Assembly (NCBI GenBank): GCA_947167565.1
Contig: CAMVIN010000009.1
Location: 1-35,172 of the forward strand
Length of the DNA: 35,172 nt
Source: an uncultured Clostridia bacterium
GTDB taxonomy: Bacteria; Bacillota; Clostridia; Lachnospirales; Lachnospiraceae
Reading direction: 5' to 3'
Position numbers and translations under genes: made by a program. Numbering within the stretch: the stretch's first letter is position 1; the number at the start of each line of letters is the position of its first letter. Positions 25,737 to 33,970 of the stretch are shown in pieces. The notes beneath the pieces are model-generated. The model was not told where the DNA came from. It made no database searches and worked only from the letters and a program-made list of their open reading frames with translations.

Positions 25737-28265
25737 GTGATGAAAAAACTTGCAGCAAAAACATTGGCAGGAGTTATGGCGGCAGCTATGATATTTACCG
25801 GAAGTGTGATTCGCACACCGTCCGCAGCTTCTGCAAAAACGAAAGTGACAGTGAAGAAAGTCAGTGTAAAGGCTCCGTCAGGCAAGACGGCCTATGTCGC
25901 AAAGGGAAAGAAAATTTCCCTGACGACAACTGTGAAAGTCACGCCGGATAAGGCGGCCAACAAGAAAGTGACTTACAAGTCGGCGAAAACGAGTATTGCC
26001 ACCGTCAATGCCAAGGGCGTTGTCAAGGCGAAGAAAGCCGGTACGACAAAAATAACTGTCAGTTCCAAGGTGAACAAGAAGAAAAAAGCAACAATCAAGG
26101 TTGTTGTCAAAAAGACAGCGGTCAAGAAAATTAAACTTGATAAAACAAGTTTATCAATGGGAGCGGGAGAGAAAAAGACACTGAAAGCCACAGTCACCGC
26201 GGCGAAGACAGCCAGCAAAAAAGTTCAGTGGAAGAGTTCTAAAACTTCTGTTGCGACAGTGTCATCGAAAGGTGTCGTGACGGCAAAGAAGAAGGGCTCC
26301 GCCCAGATTACTGTGACGGCTGCTGACGGAAGCGGGAAGAAAGCGACCTGTAATGTGACAGTGAAAGAGGCGTCAAATGCCGCGAAAAGCGGAGAGAGTG
26401 TGATAAATGCCGGACTGGTAAAAGCGTCTGTAATAAATGCCCGCACGATTTCGTTTACGCTGGACAGTAAGGCAAATCTGGATAAGAGCAAAGTGACAAT
26501 AAAGAGAAAATCGCATAAAGAGAGTTCTTATCTGAATACAGCTGAGATTGAAAATCTGTCTTCTTCGGATAATACCACGTATCAGGCAATTCTGCACCAT
26601 GAATCGGAATTGGAACTCAACGACTATGTACAGATAAATATTCCGTCCCTGAGCGGAACAAAGGCGATTGAGACGCAGTACAAAGAAAATGTGACCGCCT
26701 ATACGGATGACGAGGTCTCTACCTGGAATGTTGATACCTATGGCTCTCAGAAATTTACGTTTTATGAGAGCGAGGGATACAGTACTTACAGTATTACTTC
26801 TCTTCCGGCGGGCCTGACTTCCCAGACGAAGGGAAATTCCATACTGGTGAAAGGTACACCGACAAAGGCCGGACAGACGAGAGCAACGCTGACGGCAAAG
26901 GATGAGAGAGGGAATACGCTGACAAAGACCATTTATTTTGTGGTGGGTTCGGACACACAGATTGTCGGTGCCGCAGCACCGTATTATACAATGGCTGCCG
27001 AGACAAAAAATGCGTACAATGTCAATGCAGATTTCTTTTTTGCCGGCGGGAGCGGTTACTATGATTACAGCATAATTGACAAAGCAAATCTTGATATTTC
27101 TCTCGATTATGATGAGGGGATTTATGAAAACCGCATAGTGGGGACTACGACAAAGGCGGGAACTTATAACGTTAAGATACAGGCAACAGATAAGAGAATT
27201 CCAAATCTCTCAGCGACGATTACCATGACGTTTCACGTTGCCCAGGCAGTTACGATCAGTGGTAAGGTCTTGGATGCAACGAAAAACGGTATGCCTTGGG
27301 ATGAGATTGTATTTACCAATAAAGATTCTGGAAATCGTTATGTCTCCGGCGATCTTTATGCGAAAAGTCCTGCTGATTATGTGAAGTCCTCTGACTACGA
27401 TACCACGACCGCATATAACGAGGCATTAAAAGCAGCTAAAGACAAGGCGATGAATGGTGAGTATCAGATTCGGCTCGTAGAGGGAAATTATGATGTAAAG
27501 GTATATTATAACAGTGATTCAGATACTGCCGGAACAGTTCTGAGTTTGTACAATCAGTCTTACAAGGCAGATAATGCAGGCGTGAACTTTACACTTCCTA
27601 TGTACCGGGTTACCCTGTCGGGAGAAAAGGCAAATGCGGACGGAGAAAATATCCGACCGGAGTCATACACCTGGCATATTAAGAATGGTGATAACTGTTC
27701 GGTTTACCGTTACAAATCAGCAGAGTTAAGTGATTTTACGGCATTTACTTTTGTAAAGGCAGGGACCTATACAATTGAATCCGAAGATGTCAAAATAAAT
27801 ACCGAGGTAAAGACGGTGCCGGAGGTATCCGATCTTGACTGGTTTACCGGATACAACCGCACGACCACAACGACTTATGACCGTTGTCGGTACACAGCGA
27901 CAGTTAAAGTTTCCAATCAGTCTGTCAATGCTCCGCTCAAGGAAACAATTGTCAAAAAGGGAGTAATAGCAGCCTTTTCGACAATGAGTCAGGTCGGAGT
28001 TAAGGATACAACATATGTTGCAGAGTTGAATACTCATTATGAACTGAACCAGACCGGGGATTATTACGGTTATAAGTTTACACCGGATGAGAGCGGTAGT
28101 TACGATATCAGTGTTTCTTATGTGTATTTGTATGATGCAAATGGAACGCAGCTATCCTGGAGCGAGGAGAGTGGCTATGTGCTGACGGCAGGAACAACGT
28201 ATTATATCGCTTCGGGATATCGCCCGTCAATTGATGGCTTCCGGATTAAAAAAATGTCTGTTTAG
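25737..28265 (+). CDS. Secreted Ig-like (BIG2) surface protein, second of a tandem pair
   Basis: An 842-residue paralogue of the preceding protein. It has a signal peptide ('AAKTLAGVMAAAMIFTGSVI', cut near 'ASA-KTK'), two BIG2 domains ('VATVSSKGVVTAKKKGSAQI'), an extra domain of about 100 residues absent from its neighbour (about 220-310), the shared putative-Ig and regulatory-like modules ('LPAGLTSQTKG', 'ISGKVLDATKNGMPWDEIVF') with an insert rich in Asp/Ala/Lys, and the shared C-terminal beta domain ('YLYDANGTQL', 'TYYIASGYRP'). No sorting signal is visible. AAGGAGG (25723-25729) sits 7 bases before GTG 25737 and 10 before ATG 25740; either may be used. The 16-base gap suggests co-transcription with the first paralogue. 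Confidence 0.85.
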   Translation: MMKKLAAKTLAGVMAAAMIFTGSVIRTPSAASAKTKVTVKKVSVKAPSGKTAYVAKGKKISLTTTVKVTPDKAANKKVTYKSAKTSIATVNAKGVVKAKKAGTTKITVSSKVNKKKKATIKVVVKKTAVKKIKLDKTSLSMGAGEKKTLKATVTAAKTASKKVQWKSSKTSVATVSSKGVVTAKKKGSAQITVTAADGSGKKATCNVTVKEASNAAKSGESVINAGLVKASVINARTISFTLDSKANLDKSKVTIKRKSHKESSYLNTAEIENLSSSDNTTYQAILHHESELELNDYVQINIPSLSGTKAIETQYKENVTAYTDDEVSTWNVDTYGSQKFTFYESEGYSTYSITSLPAGLTSQTKGNSILVKGTPTKAGQTRATLTAKDERGNTLTKTIYFVVGSDTQIVGAAAPYYTMAAETKNAYNVNADFFFAGGSGYYDYSIIDKANLDISLDYDEGIYENRIVGTTTKAGTYNVKIQATDKRIPNLSATITMTFHVAQAVTISGKVLDATKNGMPWDEIVFTNKDSGNRYVSGDLYAKSPADYVKSSDYDTTTAYNEALKAAKDKAMNGEYQIRLVEGNYDVKVYYNSDSDTAGTVLSLYNQSYKADNAGVNFTLPMYRVTLSGEKANADGENIRPESYTWHIKNGDNCSVYRYKSAELSDFTAFTFVKAGTYTIESEDVKINTEVKTVPEVSDLDWFTGYNRTTTTTYDRCRYTATVKVSNQSVNAPLKETIVKKGVIAAFSTMSQVGVKDTTYVAELNTHYELNQTGDYYGYKFTPDESGSYDISVSYVYLYDANGTQLSWSEESGYVLTAGTTYYIASGYRPSIDGFRIKKMSV

Positions 28266-28283
28266 GAAAAGAGATAATCCTGA

Positions 28284-28313
28284 TTCATATTTCATGAAGT
28301 TCCCTCATAGATT
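28284..28313 (+). promoter_or_regulatory. Sigma-E type sporulation promoter of spoIIID
   Basis: TTCATATT (28284-28291) matches the sigma-E -35 pattern TKMATATT exactly. After a 14-base spacer, CATAGATT (28306-28313) matches 7 of 8 positions of the -10 pattern CATACAHT. It lies 29 bases before the start of spoIIID, a known sigma-E gene in Bacillus. Confidence 0.75.
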
Positions 28314-28342
28314 GTATAAACAAATATCCCAAGGGGGAGCCA

Positions 28343-28624
28343 TTGAAAGGTTATCAGGGAAATCGAACACCGATCGAGGAGAGAGCGGTGGCGGTTGCGG
28401 AATATATTATTGAGCACAATGCCACCGTCCGCCAGACAGCGGGACAGTTTGGCGTGTCAAAAAGTACGATACATAAAGATGTGACAGAGAGACTGCTTCG
28501 TGTCAATCCGTCATTGGCAGCAAAAGCGAGAAAAGTCCTTGATGTGAATAAATCAGAACGGCATATCCGGGGAGGGTTAGCAACAAAGGATAAATATTTG
28601 AGAGAGCGGCATCTCACAAATTAA
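28343..28624 (+). CDS. spoIIID: Sporulation transcriptional regulator SpoIIID
   Basis: SpoIIID is a small DNA-binding protein that activates and represses mother-cell genes during sporulation. The 93-residue product has the family helix-turn-helix 'TVRQTAGQFGVSKSTIHKDV' (about 28-47), then 'TERLLRVNPSLAAKARKVLD' and the C-terminal 'RHIRGGLATKDKYL', as in Bacillus SpoIIID. The start is TTG 28343, preceded by a G-rich ribosome site (AGGGGGAG). Its length is close to the Bacillus protein. It has its own near-consensus sigma-E promoter and terminator, so it is a single-gene unit. Presence of this gene supports a spore-forming host. Confidence 0.95.
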   Translation: MKGYQGNRTPIEERAVAVAEYIIEHNATVRQTAGQFGVSKSTIHKDVTERLLRVNPSLAAKARKVLDVNKSERHIRGGLATKDKYLRERHLTN

Positions 28625-28631
28625 AATTGAG

Positions 28632-28668
28632 CAGTCATTTGGTATGGTTCACCGAATGGCTGTTTTTT
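28632..28668 (+). terminator. Intrinsic terminator of spoIIID
   Basis: A 12-bp stem pairs 28632-28643 (CAGTCATTTGGT) with 28651-28662 (ACCGAATGGCTG), two pairs being G-T, around a 7-base loop, followed by TTTTTT (28663-28668). Confidence 0.88.
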
Positions 28669-28702
28669 GTCGTTGATTTTTGACAAAAATTTAATGGAAA
28701 AC

Positions 28703-28730
28703 TTGTTATTTTTGGTGAATATGCTATAAT
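28703..28730 (+). promoter_or_regulatory. Extended -10 promoter of the rnf operon
   Basis: TGCTATAAT (-10 28725-28730, with the TGn extension) has a weak -35 TTGTTA (28703-28708) 16 bases upstream. Transcription would begin near 28737, downstream of the in-frame ATG at 28729, which supports the later TTG start for rnfC. Confidence 0.7.
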
Positions 28731-28767
28731 GAAAATATATATCATTTACGGCAAAGGAGGAATTGTA

Positions 28768-30090
28768 TTGGGACAGTCTACCTTTCGAGGGGGTGCGCAT
28801 CCATATGAGGGGAAAGAACTGAGTATGGACAGTCCGATTCAGGTGCTTGAACCAAAGGAAGAACTTGTTTTTTCTATGAGTCAGCACATCGGAGCCCCTG
28901 CTACACCAGTGGTATCTGTAGGAGATACCGTGAAGATGGGACAGTTGATTGGCGAGGCGAGTGGTTTTATCTCTGCCAACATTGTAAGTTCCGTTTCGGG
29001 AAAAGTAAAGGCGATTCAACCAAGACTGCTCTCATCCGGCGCAAAAGCGAACTGTGTTGTTGTTGAAAACGATGGTGAGTACACGCCGATTGAGGGACTG
29101 GGTGAGGAGAGGGATTATACCAAACTCTCTAAAGAGGAGATTCGCCAGATTATTAAAGATGCGGGAATTGTCGGCATGGGCGGTGCCGGATTTCCGACTA
29201 ATGTGAAGGTTACGCCAAAGAATGAAGAGGACATCGACTATGTGATTGTCAACGGCGCAGAGTGCGAGCCTTATCTGACTTCGGATTATCGGTTGATGTT
29301 GGAAAGACCAGAGGATTTGGTTCAGGGACTTCGTGTCGTGGTATCCCTGTTTGACAATGCCAAGGGTGTGATTGCTATTGAGGACAACAAGCCGGAGGCG
29401 ATTGCCAAACTTCAGTACCTGATTCAGGATGATCCAAATCTGGAGGTTAAAGTATTAAAGACGAAGTATCCGCAGGGTGCAGAGCGTCAGATTATTTATG
29501 TTGTGACCGGGCGCCGGATTTATTCACGGATGCTTCCGGCAGACGCAGGCTGCATTGTGGACAATGTACAGACGATACTTGCTATTTATGATGCGGTGTG
29601 CAAGTCTACGCCTTGTATGAAGAGGGTAGTTACTCTGACCGGAGATGCGATGGCAAAACCTCAAAATTATGAGGTGAAATTTGGAATGAGTCATGCGGAA
29701 CTTCTGGAGGCGGGCGGTGGTCTGAAATGCGAGGCGAAGAAACTCATCTCCGGCGGGCCTATGATGGGCATGGCGATGTATGATTTGAATACGCCGATTA
29801 CGAAGACGAGTTCTTCAATTCTTGCCATGAGTGAGGATGAGGTTGAGAAGAGTGAGCCTACAAACTGTATCCGCTGCGGCCGTTGTGCCACGGTATGTCC
29901 GAGTCATCTCGTGCCTCAGATGATGGCACAGGCGGTAGAACGGGATGACAAAGAAGCATTTCAAAAACTGAATGGAATGGAATGCTATGAATGTGGAACC
30001 TGTACATTTGTGTGTCCTGCAAAGAGAAGGCTTACACAGCTCTTTAAGCAGGCAAGGCGTGAGATTATGGACGCGTCAAGGAAGAAATGA
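28768..30090 (+). CDS. rnfC: Rnf complex subunit C (ion-translocating ferredoxin:NAD oxidoreductase)
   Basis: RnfC is the cytoplasmic NADH/FMN-binding subunit of the Rnf complex. The 440-residue protein begins 'STFRGGAHPYEGKEL', as family members do, then has the glycine-rich flavin/NADH site 'GIVGMGGAGFPTNVK', 'GAECEPYLTSDYRLM', an SLBB-type region, and two [4Fe-4S] motifs: 'CIRCGRCATVCP' (about 367-378) and 'CYECGTCTFVCP' (about 405-416). I chose TTG 28768: AAAGGAGG (28753-28760) is 7 bases upstream, homology begins there, and the ATG at 28729 overlaps the promoter -10. It is first in the order C-D-G-E-A-B, standard for Clostridia. Confidence 0.96.
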   Translation: MGQSTFRGGAHPYEGKELSMDSPIQVLEPKEELVFSMSQHIGAPATPVVSVGDTVKMGQLIGEASGFISANIVSSVSGKVKAIQPRLLSSGAKANCVVVENDGEYTPIEGLGEERDYTKLSKEEIRQIIKDAGIVGMGGAGFPTNVKVTPKNEEDIDYVIVNGAECEPYLTSDYRLMLERPEDLVQGLRVVVSLFDNAKGVIAIEDNKPEAIAKLQYLIQDDPNLEVKVLKTKYPQGAERQIIYVVTGRRIYSRMLPADAGCIVDNVQTILAIYDAVCKSTPCMKRVVTLTGDAMAKPQNYEVKFGMSHAELLEAGGGLKCEAKKLISGGPMMGMAMYDLNTPITKTSSSILAMSEDEVEKSEPTNCIRCGRCATVCPSHLVPQMMAQAVERDDKEAFQKLNGMECYECGTCTFVCPAKRRLTQLFKQARREIMDASRKK

Positions 30091-30115
30091 TACATCTTAC
30101 GAGGAGGGTAAAGCA

Positions 30116-31123
30116 ATGGAAGAAAAATTATTAAATGTATCTTCGTCTCCTCATGTGCGGGACAATTCTTCGACGAAGTCCATCATGAGGGATGTGGTGA
30201 TTGCACTGATTCCTGCTACGTTTGTGGGAATTTACAATTTTGGTGTGAGAGCCTTGTTAGTGATTTTGACAACTTGTGTCACGTGTATTCTTGCAGAGTA
30301 CATATGGCAGAAATGTATGAAGCAGCCGATTGCGACGGGGGATTTCAGTGCGTTGCTGACCGGACTTTTGTTGGCGCTGAATTTACCGGCAACACTCCCA
30401 CTGTGGATGTGTGTGCTTGGCGGCGTGTTCGCAATTATTATCGCAAAGCAGATGTTCGGTGGATTGGGGCAGAATTTCATGAACCCGGCACTCGCAGGAA
30501 GATGTTTTCTCATGCTGTCTTTTAGCGGTTCGATGACATCTTTTGTGATTGAAAAGGGGAATAAAATATGGGGTGGTGTGCAGGCGGTCGATGGTATTTC
30601 GAGTGCAACTCCGCTCATGCAGGTCAAAGAGGTAGCGCAGGGAACAGCATCTGCTATGCCGGGGCTCAGTGATATGTTCCTCGGAACAACTGCAGGTACG
30701 ATTGGTGAGACATCTGTGGCGGCAATTCTGATTGGTGCTATTTATCTGCTCGCCAAAAAGATTATTGACTGGAAGATTCCGGTTGTGTATATTCTTACTT
30801 TCGCAGTGTTCAATCTGATTTATGCGTTTGCGACAAGTGATGGCAATGCCAATTTCTATCCTCTGGCATACGAACTCTGCGGTGGTGGTCTTATGCTCGG
30901 TGCCTTTTTCATGGCGACGGACTATGTGACAAGTCCGATTACGCCGAAAGGAAAAGTGATTTTTGGAATTCTTTTGGGACTTCTGACCGGACTGTTCCGT
31001 TTCTGCGGAGAGTCTGCCGAGGGAGTGTCCTTTGCGATTATTATCGGAAACCTTTGCGTTCCTCTGATTGAGCGCTTTACCATTCCGAAAGCATTTGGGA
31101 AGGAGGAGAAGGCGAATGAATGA
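30116..31123 (+). CDS. rnfD: Rnf complex subunit D
   Basis: RnfD is a membrane subunit with covalently bound FMN, part of the ion-translocating core. The 335-residue protein begins 'MEEKLLNVSSSPHVRDNSST' and has about nine or ten hydrophobic helices. It carries 'GGLGQNFMNPALAGRCFLML' and 'VDGISSATPL', where the Thr (about 165) is the predicted FMN-phosphoester residue. Near the C-terminus are 'GGGLMLGAFFMATDYVTSP' and 'PLIERFTIPKAFGKE'. GAGGAGGG precedes ATG 30116; upstream in-frame starts lie within rnfC. Its last bases overlap the start of rnfG by 8 bases. Confidence 0.96.
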   Translation: MEEKLLNVSSSPHVRDNSSTKSIMRDVVIALIPATFVGIYNFGVRALLVILTTCVTCILAEYIWQKCMKQPIATGDFSALLTGLLLALNLPATLPLWMCVLGGVFAIIIAKQMFGGLGQNFMNPALAGRCFLMLSFSGSMTSFVIEKGNKIWGGVQAVDGISSATPLMQVKEVAQGTASAMPGLSDMFLGTTAGTIGETSVAAILIGAIYLLAKKIIDWKIPVVYILTFAVFNLIYAFATSDGNANFYPLAYELCGGGLMLGAFFMATDYVTSPITPKGKVIFGILLGLLTGLFRFCGESAEGVSFAIIIGNLCVPLIERFTIPKAFGKEEKANE

Positions 31124-31763
31124 AAAGAAAAGTAGTATGGTAAAAGATGCTGTGATTCTCTGTCTGATTACTCTGATTCTGGGTGCTGTCCTTGCGGGGG
31201 TATACGCGATTACCAAGGGACCGATTGACAAAGCGCAGGCAAAGGCAAACAATGAGGCGTGCGCGGCTGTTGTCGCTAATGGCGATTCGGTGAAGGACTC
31301 TGATGAAGAGGCTGTCAAGGCAGCAGGTGAATACCTCGGCAAACATGATTTGTCGAATGCTGAGATTGCAGAGGGAGATTCGCTGAGCAATTATGTGGAA
31401 ATTTCCGAGGTTCATCCAACGGAGCAGGGAGGTAAGGTGTACCTCGCCGACGCAACAAAAGGGTATGGCGGCAAGATTAGTTTTGCTCTCGGTGTCGGTG
31501 CAGACGGGGCGATTACCGGTATTTCAATTACATCCCAGAGCGAGACGGCGGGCCTTGGCGCTAATTGTGAAAAGAAAGATTGGCAGGCTGGATTTGCGGG
31601 GAAAGTTTTGCCTTCTAATGCGGCAGACGAGATGTATAACAAGACGAGTGCGACAGACTCTCAGGTTCAGGCGTTGTCCGGTGCGACCGTGACGTCCCGG
31701 GCGATTACAAGAGCTGTAAAGGGAATTCTCTTCTATGATGAATCAGTAAGGGGGGATAAATAA
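31116..31763 (+). CDS. rnfG: Rnf complex subunit G
   Basis: RnfG is a single-span membrane protein whose extracytoplasmic FMN-binding domain carries a covalently bound flavin. The 215-residue product has an N-terminal helix ('DAVILCLITLILGAVLAGVY', about 11-30) and the signature 'LSGATVTSRAITRAVKGI' near the C-terminus (about 187-204), in which the second Thr takes FMN. 'TSQSETAGLGANC' is also family-typical. ATG 31116 follows AAGGAGG and overlaps the rnfD stop by 8 bases, implying translational coupling. The stop overlaps the ATG of rnfE by one base (TAATG). Confidence 0.95.
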   Translation: MNEKKSSMVKDAVILCLITLILGAVLAGVYAITKGPIDKAQAKANNEACAAVVANGDSVKDSDEEAVKAAGEYLGKHDLSNAEIAEGDSLSNYVEISEVHPTEQGGKVYLADATKGYGGKISFALGVGADGAITGISITSQSETAGLGANCEKKDWQAGFAGKVLPSNAADEMYNKTSATDSQVQALSGATVTSRAITRAVKGILFYDESVRGDK

Positions 31764-32410
31764 TGAGCAAATATACAGAACGACTTCATAATGGTATTAT
31801 AAAAGAAAATCCAACTTTTGTCATGATGCTTGGTATGTGTCCGACACTTGCTGTCACATCGTCAGCCATCAACGGACTGGGCATGGGACTCTCCACGACG
31901 GTTGTGTTGATTTTGTCTAATATGCTGATTTCAGCACTGAGAAATATTATTCCGGATAAAGTTCGTATTCCGGCATTTATTGTGGTTGTCGCATCTTTCG
32001 TGACAATTGTGCAGCTGCTTTTGCAGGCGTATATTCCATTTTTGTACAGCGCACTTGGTGTGTACATTCCACTGATTGTGGTAAACTGTATCATTCTCGG
32101 CCGCGCTGAGGCGTACGCATCCAAAAATCCTGTGATTGCCTCCGCCTTTGATGGAATCGGCATGGGGCTTGGGTTTACCCTGGGACTTACCTTGATTGGT
32201 ATTTGCCGTGAGATCCTCGGAAGTGGAGCAATTTTCGGATTTCAATTTATTCCGGACACCTTTCATATTTCCATTTTCGTTATGGCACCGGGCGCATTTT
32301 TCGTGCTTGCCGGACTGACTGCTCTGCAGAACCGGCTTCAGATGCCAAGTGCTACGAATAAAGACGATTCGGAAGAGAAAAAAGAAGAAAAGGAGGCTGA
32401 GCAAGTATGA
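31763..32410 (+). CDS. rnfE: Rnf complex subunit E
   Basis: RnfE is an integral membrane subunit with about six helices, thought to form the ion path together with RnfA. The 215-residue protein starts 'MSKYTERLHNGIIKENPTFV' and contains 'LGMCPTLAVTSSAINGLGMG', whose Cys belongs to the pair of half-sites that hold a membrane-embedded iron-sulfur cluster shared with RnfA in structural studies of the complex. A matching second site, 'YIPLIVVNCIILGRAEAYAS', lies further on. The C-terminus is charged (Lys/Glu-rich) and soluble. It is coupled to both neighbours: one base of overlap with rnfG and an ATGA overlap of 4 bases with rnfA. Confidence 0.95.
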   Translation: MSKYTERLHNGIIKENPTFVMMLGMCPTLAVTSSAINGLGMGLSTTVVLILSNMLISALRNIIPDKVRIPAFIVVVASFVTIVQLLLQAYIPFLYSALGVYIPLIVVNCIILGRAEAYASKNPVIASAFDGIGMGLGFTLGLTLIGICREILGSGAIFGFQFIPDTFHISIFVMAPGAFFVLAGLTALQNRLQMPSATNKDDSEEKKEEKEAEQV

Positions 32411-32982
32411 GTTTGTTTACGATTTTATTTACTGCGGCTCTTGTCAATAACTTCGTGTTAAGTCAGTTCCTTGGTATTTGTCCGTTTTTGGGGGTATCAA
32501 AGAAAGTTGAGACTGCCGCCGGCATGGGCGGAGCCGTTATTTTTGTTATTACGATAGCCTCCTTGATTACGAGCACACTGTACAATCTGCTTCTCCTTCC
32601 AAATGATTTGGAATATTTGAATACGATTGTATTTATCCTGGTTATCGCAGCACTGGTTCAGTTTGTGGAGATGTTCATGAAGAAATCCATGCCGGCTCTG
32701 TACAAGTCGCTGGGTGTGTACCTTCCGCTCATTACAACAAACTGTGCGGTATTGGGTGTGGCACTTCTTAGTGTCCAGAACAACGATTCGATTCTTCAGG
32801 CGACGATTCGAGGAATTGGCGCATCGGTGGGATTTTTTCTCGCTATTGTCCTGATGGCGGGAATTCGTGAGAAATTGGAAAACAGTAACATTCCGTCAGC
32901 GCTCAAGGGAACGCCGATTGTCCTGATTACGGCAGGACTGATGGCAATTGCCTTCTGTGGCTTTGGCGGCGTCAGTTTTTGA
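32407..32982 (+). CDS. rnfA: Rnf complex subunit A
   Basis: RnfA is a six-helix membrane subunit homologous to RnfE and inverted relative to it in the membrane. The 191-residue protein starts 'MSLFTILFTAALVNNFVLSQ' and carries the cysteine sites 'FLGICPFLGVSKKVETA' and 'YLPLITTNCAVLGVALL', both matching the family and the partner sites of RnfE. It ends at 'FCGFGGVSF'. ATG 32407 overlaps the rnfE stop (ATGA), and rnfB begins 17 bases after its stop behind a long purine-rich ribosome site. Confidence 0.96.
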   Translation: MSLFTILFTAALVNNFVLSQFLGICPFLGVSKKVETAAGMGGAVIFVITIASLITSTLYNLLLLPNDLEYLNTIVFILVIAALVQFVEMFMKKSMPALYKSLGVYLPLITTNCAVLGVALLSVQNNDSILQATIRGIGASVGFFLAIVLMAGIREKLENSNIPSALKGTPIVLITAGLMAIAFCGFGGVSF

Positions 32983-32999
32983 TAAAGGAGGAGAGAGGT

Positions 33000-33800
33000 A
33001 TGACAAAAGTTATTGTGATTTCTATCATTCTCCTTGCAGTATTGGGAATTCTTATTGGCCTTCTGCTCGGAGTGGCAGCGAAAGCCTTTGCCGTTGAGAC
33101 GGATGAAAGAGTGGTTCAGGTGCGTGAGTGTCTGCCGGGGAATAACTGCGGTGGTTGTGGCTTTCCGGGGTGTGATGGTCTTGCTGAAGCTATTGTCGCC
33201 GGAGATGCGCCGGTAAATGGCTGTCCGGTCGGCGGTGCGCCGGTGGCGGGCAAAATCGGAGCAATTCTCGGCGTCGAGGCGGGGGATTCCGTCCGTCAGG
33301 TGGCATTTGTCAAATGTGCCGGAACCTGTGAGCAGGCGTCCACAAAATATAACTACGTTGGTGAGATGGATTGTCGTCGTGCAGTCATGGTGCCGGGACG
33401 TGGAGACAAGGCTTGTTCACACGGCTGTCTGGGACTTGGTTCCTGCGTGGCAGCGTGTCAGTTCGGTGCACTCTCTATTGTCGATGGCATTGCCAAAGTA
33501 GACAAAGAAAAATGCGTTGCCTGCGGCAAGTGTGTGGAGACTTGTCCAAACAATGTGATTTCGCTGATTCCATACGAGGCATCCTATGCTGTGCAGTGCA
33601 ATTCCAAGGATAAGGGCAAAGATGTCATGAGCGTGTGCAAGGTCGGCTGTATCGGCTGCAGTCTCTGTGTCAAACAGTGTGAGTTCGGTGCCGTGACAGT
33701 CGAAAATAACATTGCGTTTATCGATGGAACAAAATGTACCGGCTGCGGTAAGTGTGCGGAGAAATGTCCGAAGAAGATTATTCACCCGCAGGCGGGATAA
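33000..33800 (+). CDS. rnfB: Rnf complex subunit B, polyferredoxin
   Basis: RnfB receives electrons from reduced ferredoxin and passes them into the membrane core. The 266-residue protein has one N-terminal membrane helix ('VISIILLAVLGILIGLLLGV'), then a [4Fe-4S] domain 'CLPGNNCGGCGFPGC' (about 44-58), and a C-terminal array of ferredoxin motifs: 'CSHGCLGLGSCVAAC', 'CVACGKCVETCP', 'CKVGCIGCSLCVKQC' and 'CTGCGKCAEKCP', giving room for about five clusters in all. ATG 33000 is chosen because AAAGGAGGAGAGAGG lies just upstream; the TTG at 32979 lies within the end of rnfA. It is the last gene of the operon, followed by a terminator. Confidence 0.96.
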   Translation: MTKVIVISIILLAVLGILIGLLLGVAAKAFAVETDERVVQVRECLPGNNCGGCGFPGCDGLAEAIVAGDAPVNGCPVGGAPVAGKIGAILGVEAGDSVRQVAFVKCAGTCEQASTKYNYVGEMDCRRAVMVPGRGDKACSHGCLGLGSCVAACQFGALSIVDGIAKVDKEKCVACGKCVETCPNNVISLIPYEASYAVQCNSKDKGKDVMSVCKVGCIGCSLCVKQCEFGAVTVENNIAFIDGTKCTGCGKCAEKCPKKIIHPQAG

Positions 33801-33814
33801 AGAAAGAATGTAGA

Positions 33815-33855
33815 AAGGGCGTCCATAGATGTTAGGTGGATGCCCTTAATTTTTT
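33815..33855 (+). terminator. Intrinsic terminator of the rnf operon
   Basis: An 11-bp stem pairs 33815-33825 (AAGGGCGTCCA) with 33837-33847 (TGGATGCCCTT), with one G-T pair and an 11-base loop, then AA and TTTTTT (33850-33855). Confidence 0.9.
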
Positions 33856-33924
33856 AGGAGTAAAAGGTACGGACGAAAACATAAGAAAATGGCAATTCAA
33901 TCGGTATCTGTCAGTCGTTATGAG

Positions 33925-33970
33925 AAAAAATTACGGACTATATTTCTATTGTATTACAATTTGTCCGTAA
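33925..33970 (-). terminator. Probable terminator of the minus-strand pair, overlapping the stop codon
   Basis: On the minus strand, TTACGGAC (33970-33963) pairs with GTCCGTAA (33938-33931) and is followed by TTTTTT (33930-33925). The 24-base loop contains a small inner hairpin (TTGTA/TACAA). The 5' arm lies within the last codons of the gene ending at 33954. Confidence 0.6.

Noticed and set aside
28680-28730. TTGACA at 28680-28685 as the -35 of the rnf promoter
   Set aside because: It lies 39 bases from the TATAAT, over twice the allowed spacing; the extended -10 explains the promoter better.
30383-31390. Long minus-strand open frame (335 codons) opposite rnfD and rnfG
   Set aside because: The product has no domain and odd composition (rich in His, Cys, Arg and Ser), while the plus strand encodes two well-conserved proteins there.
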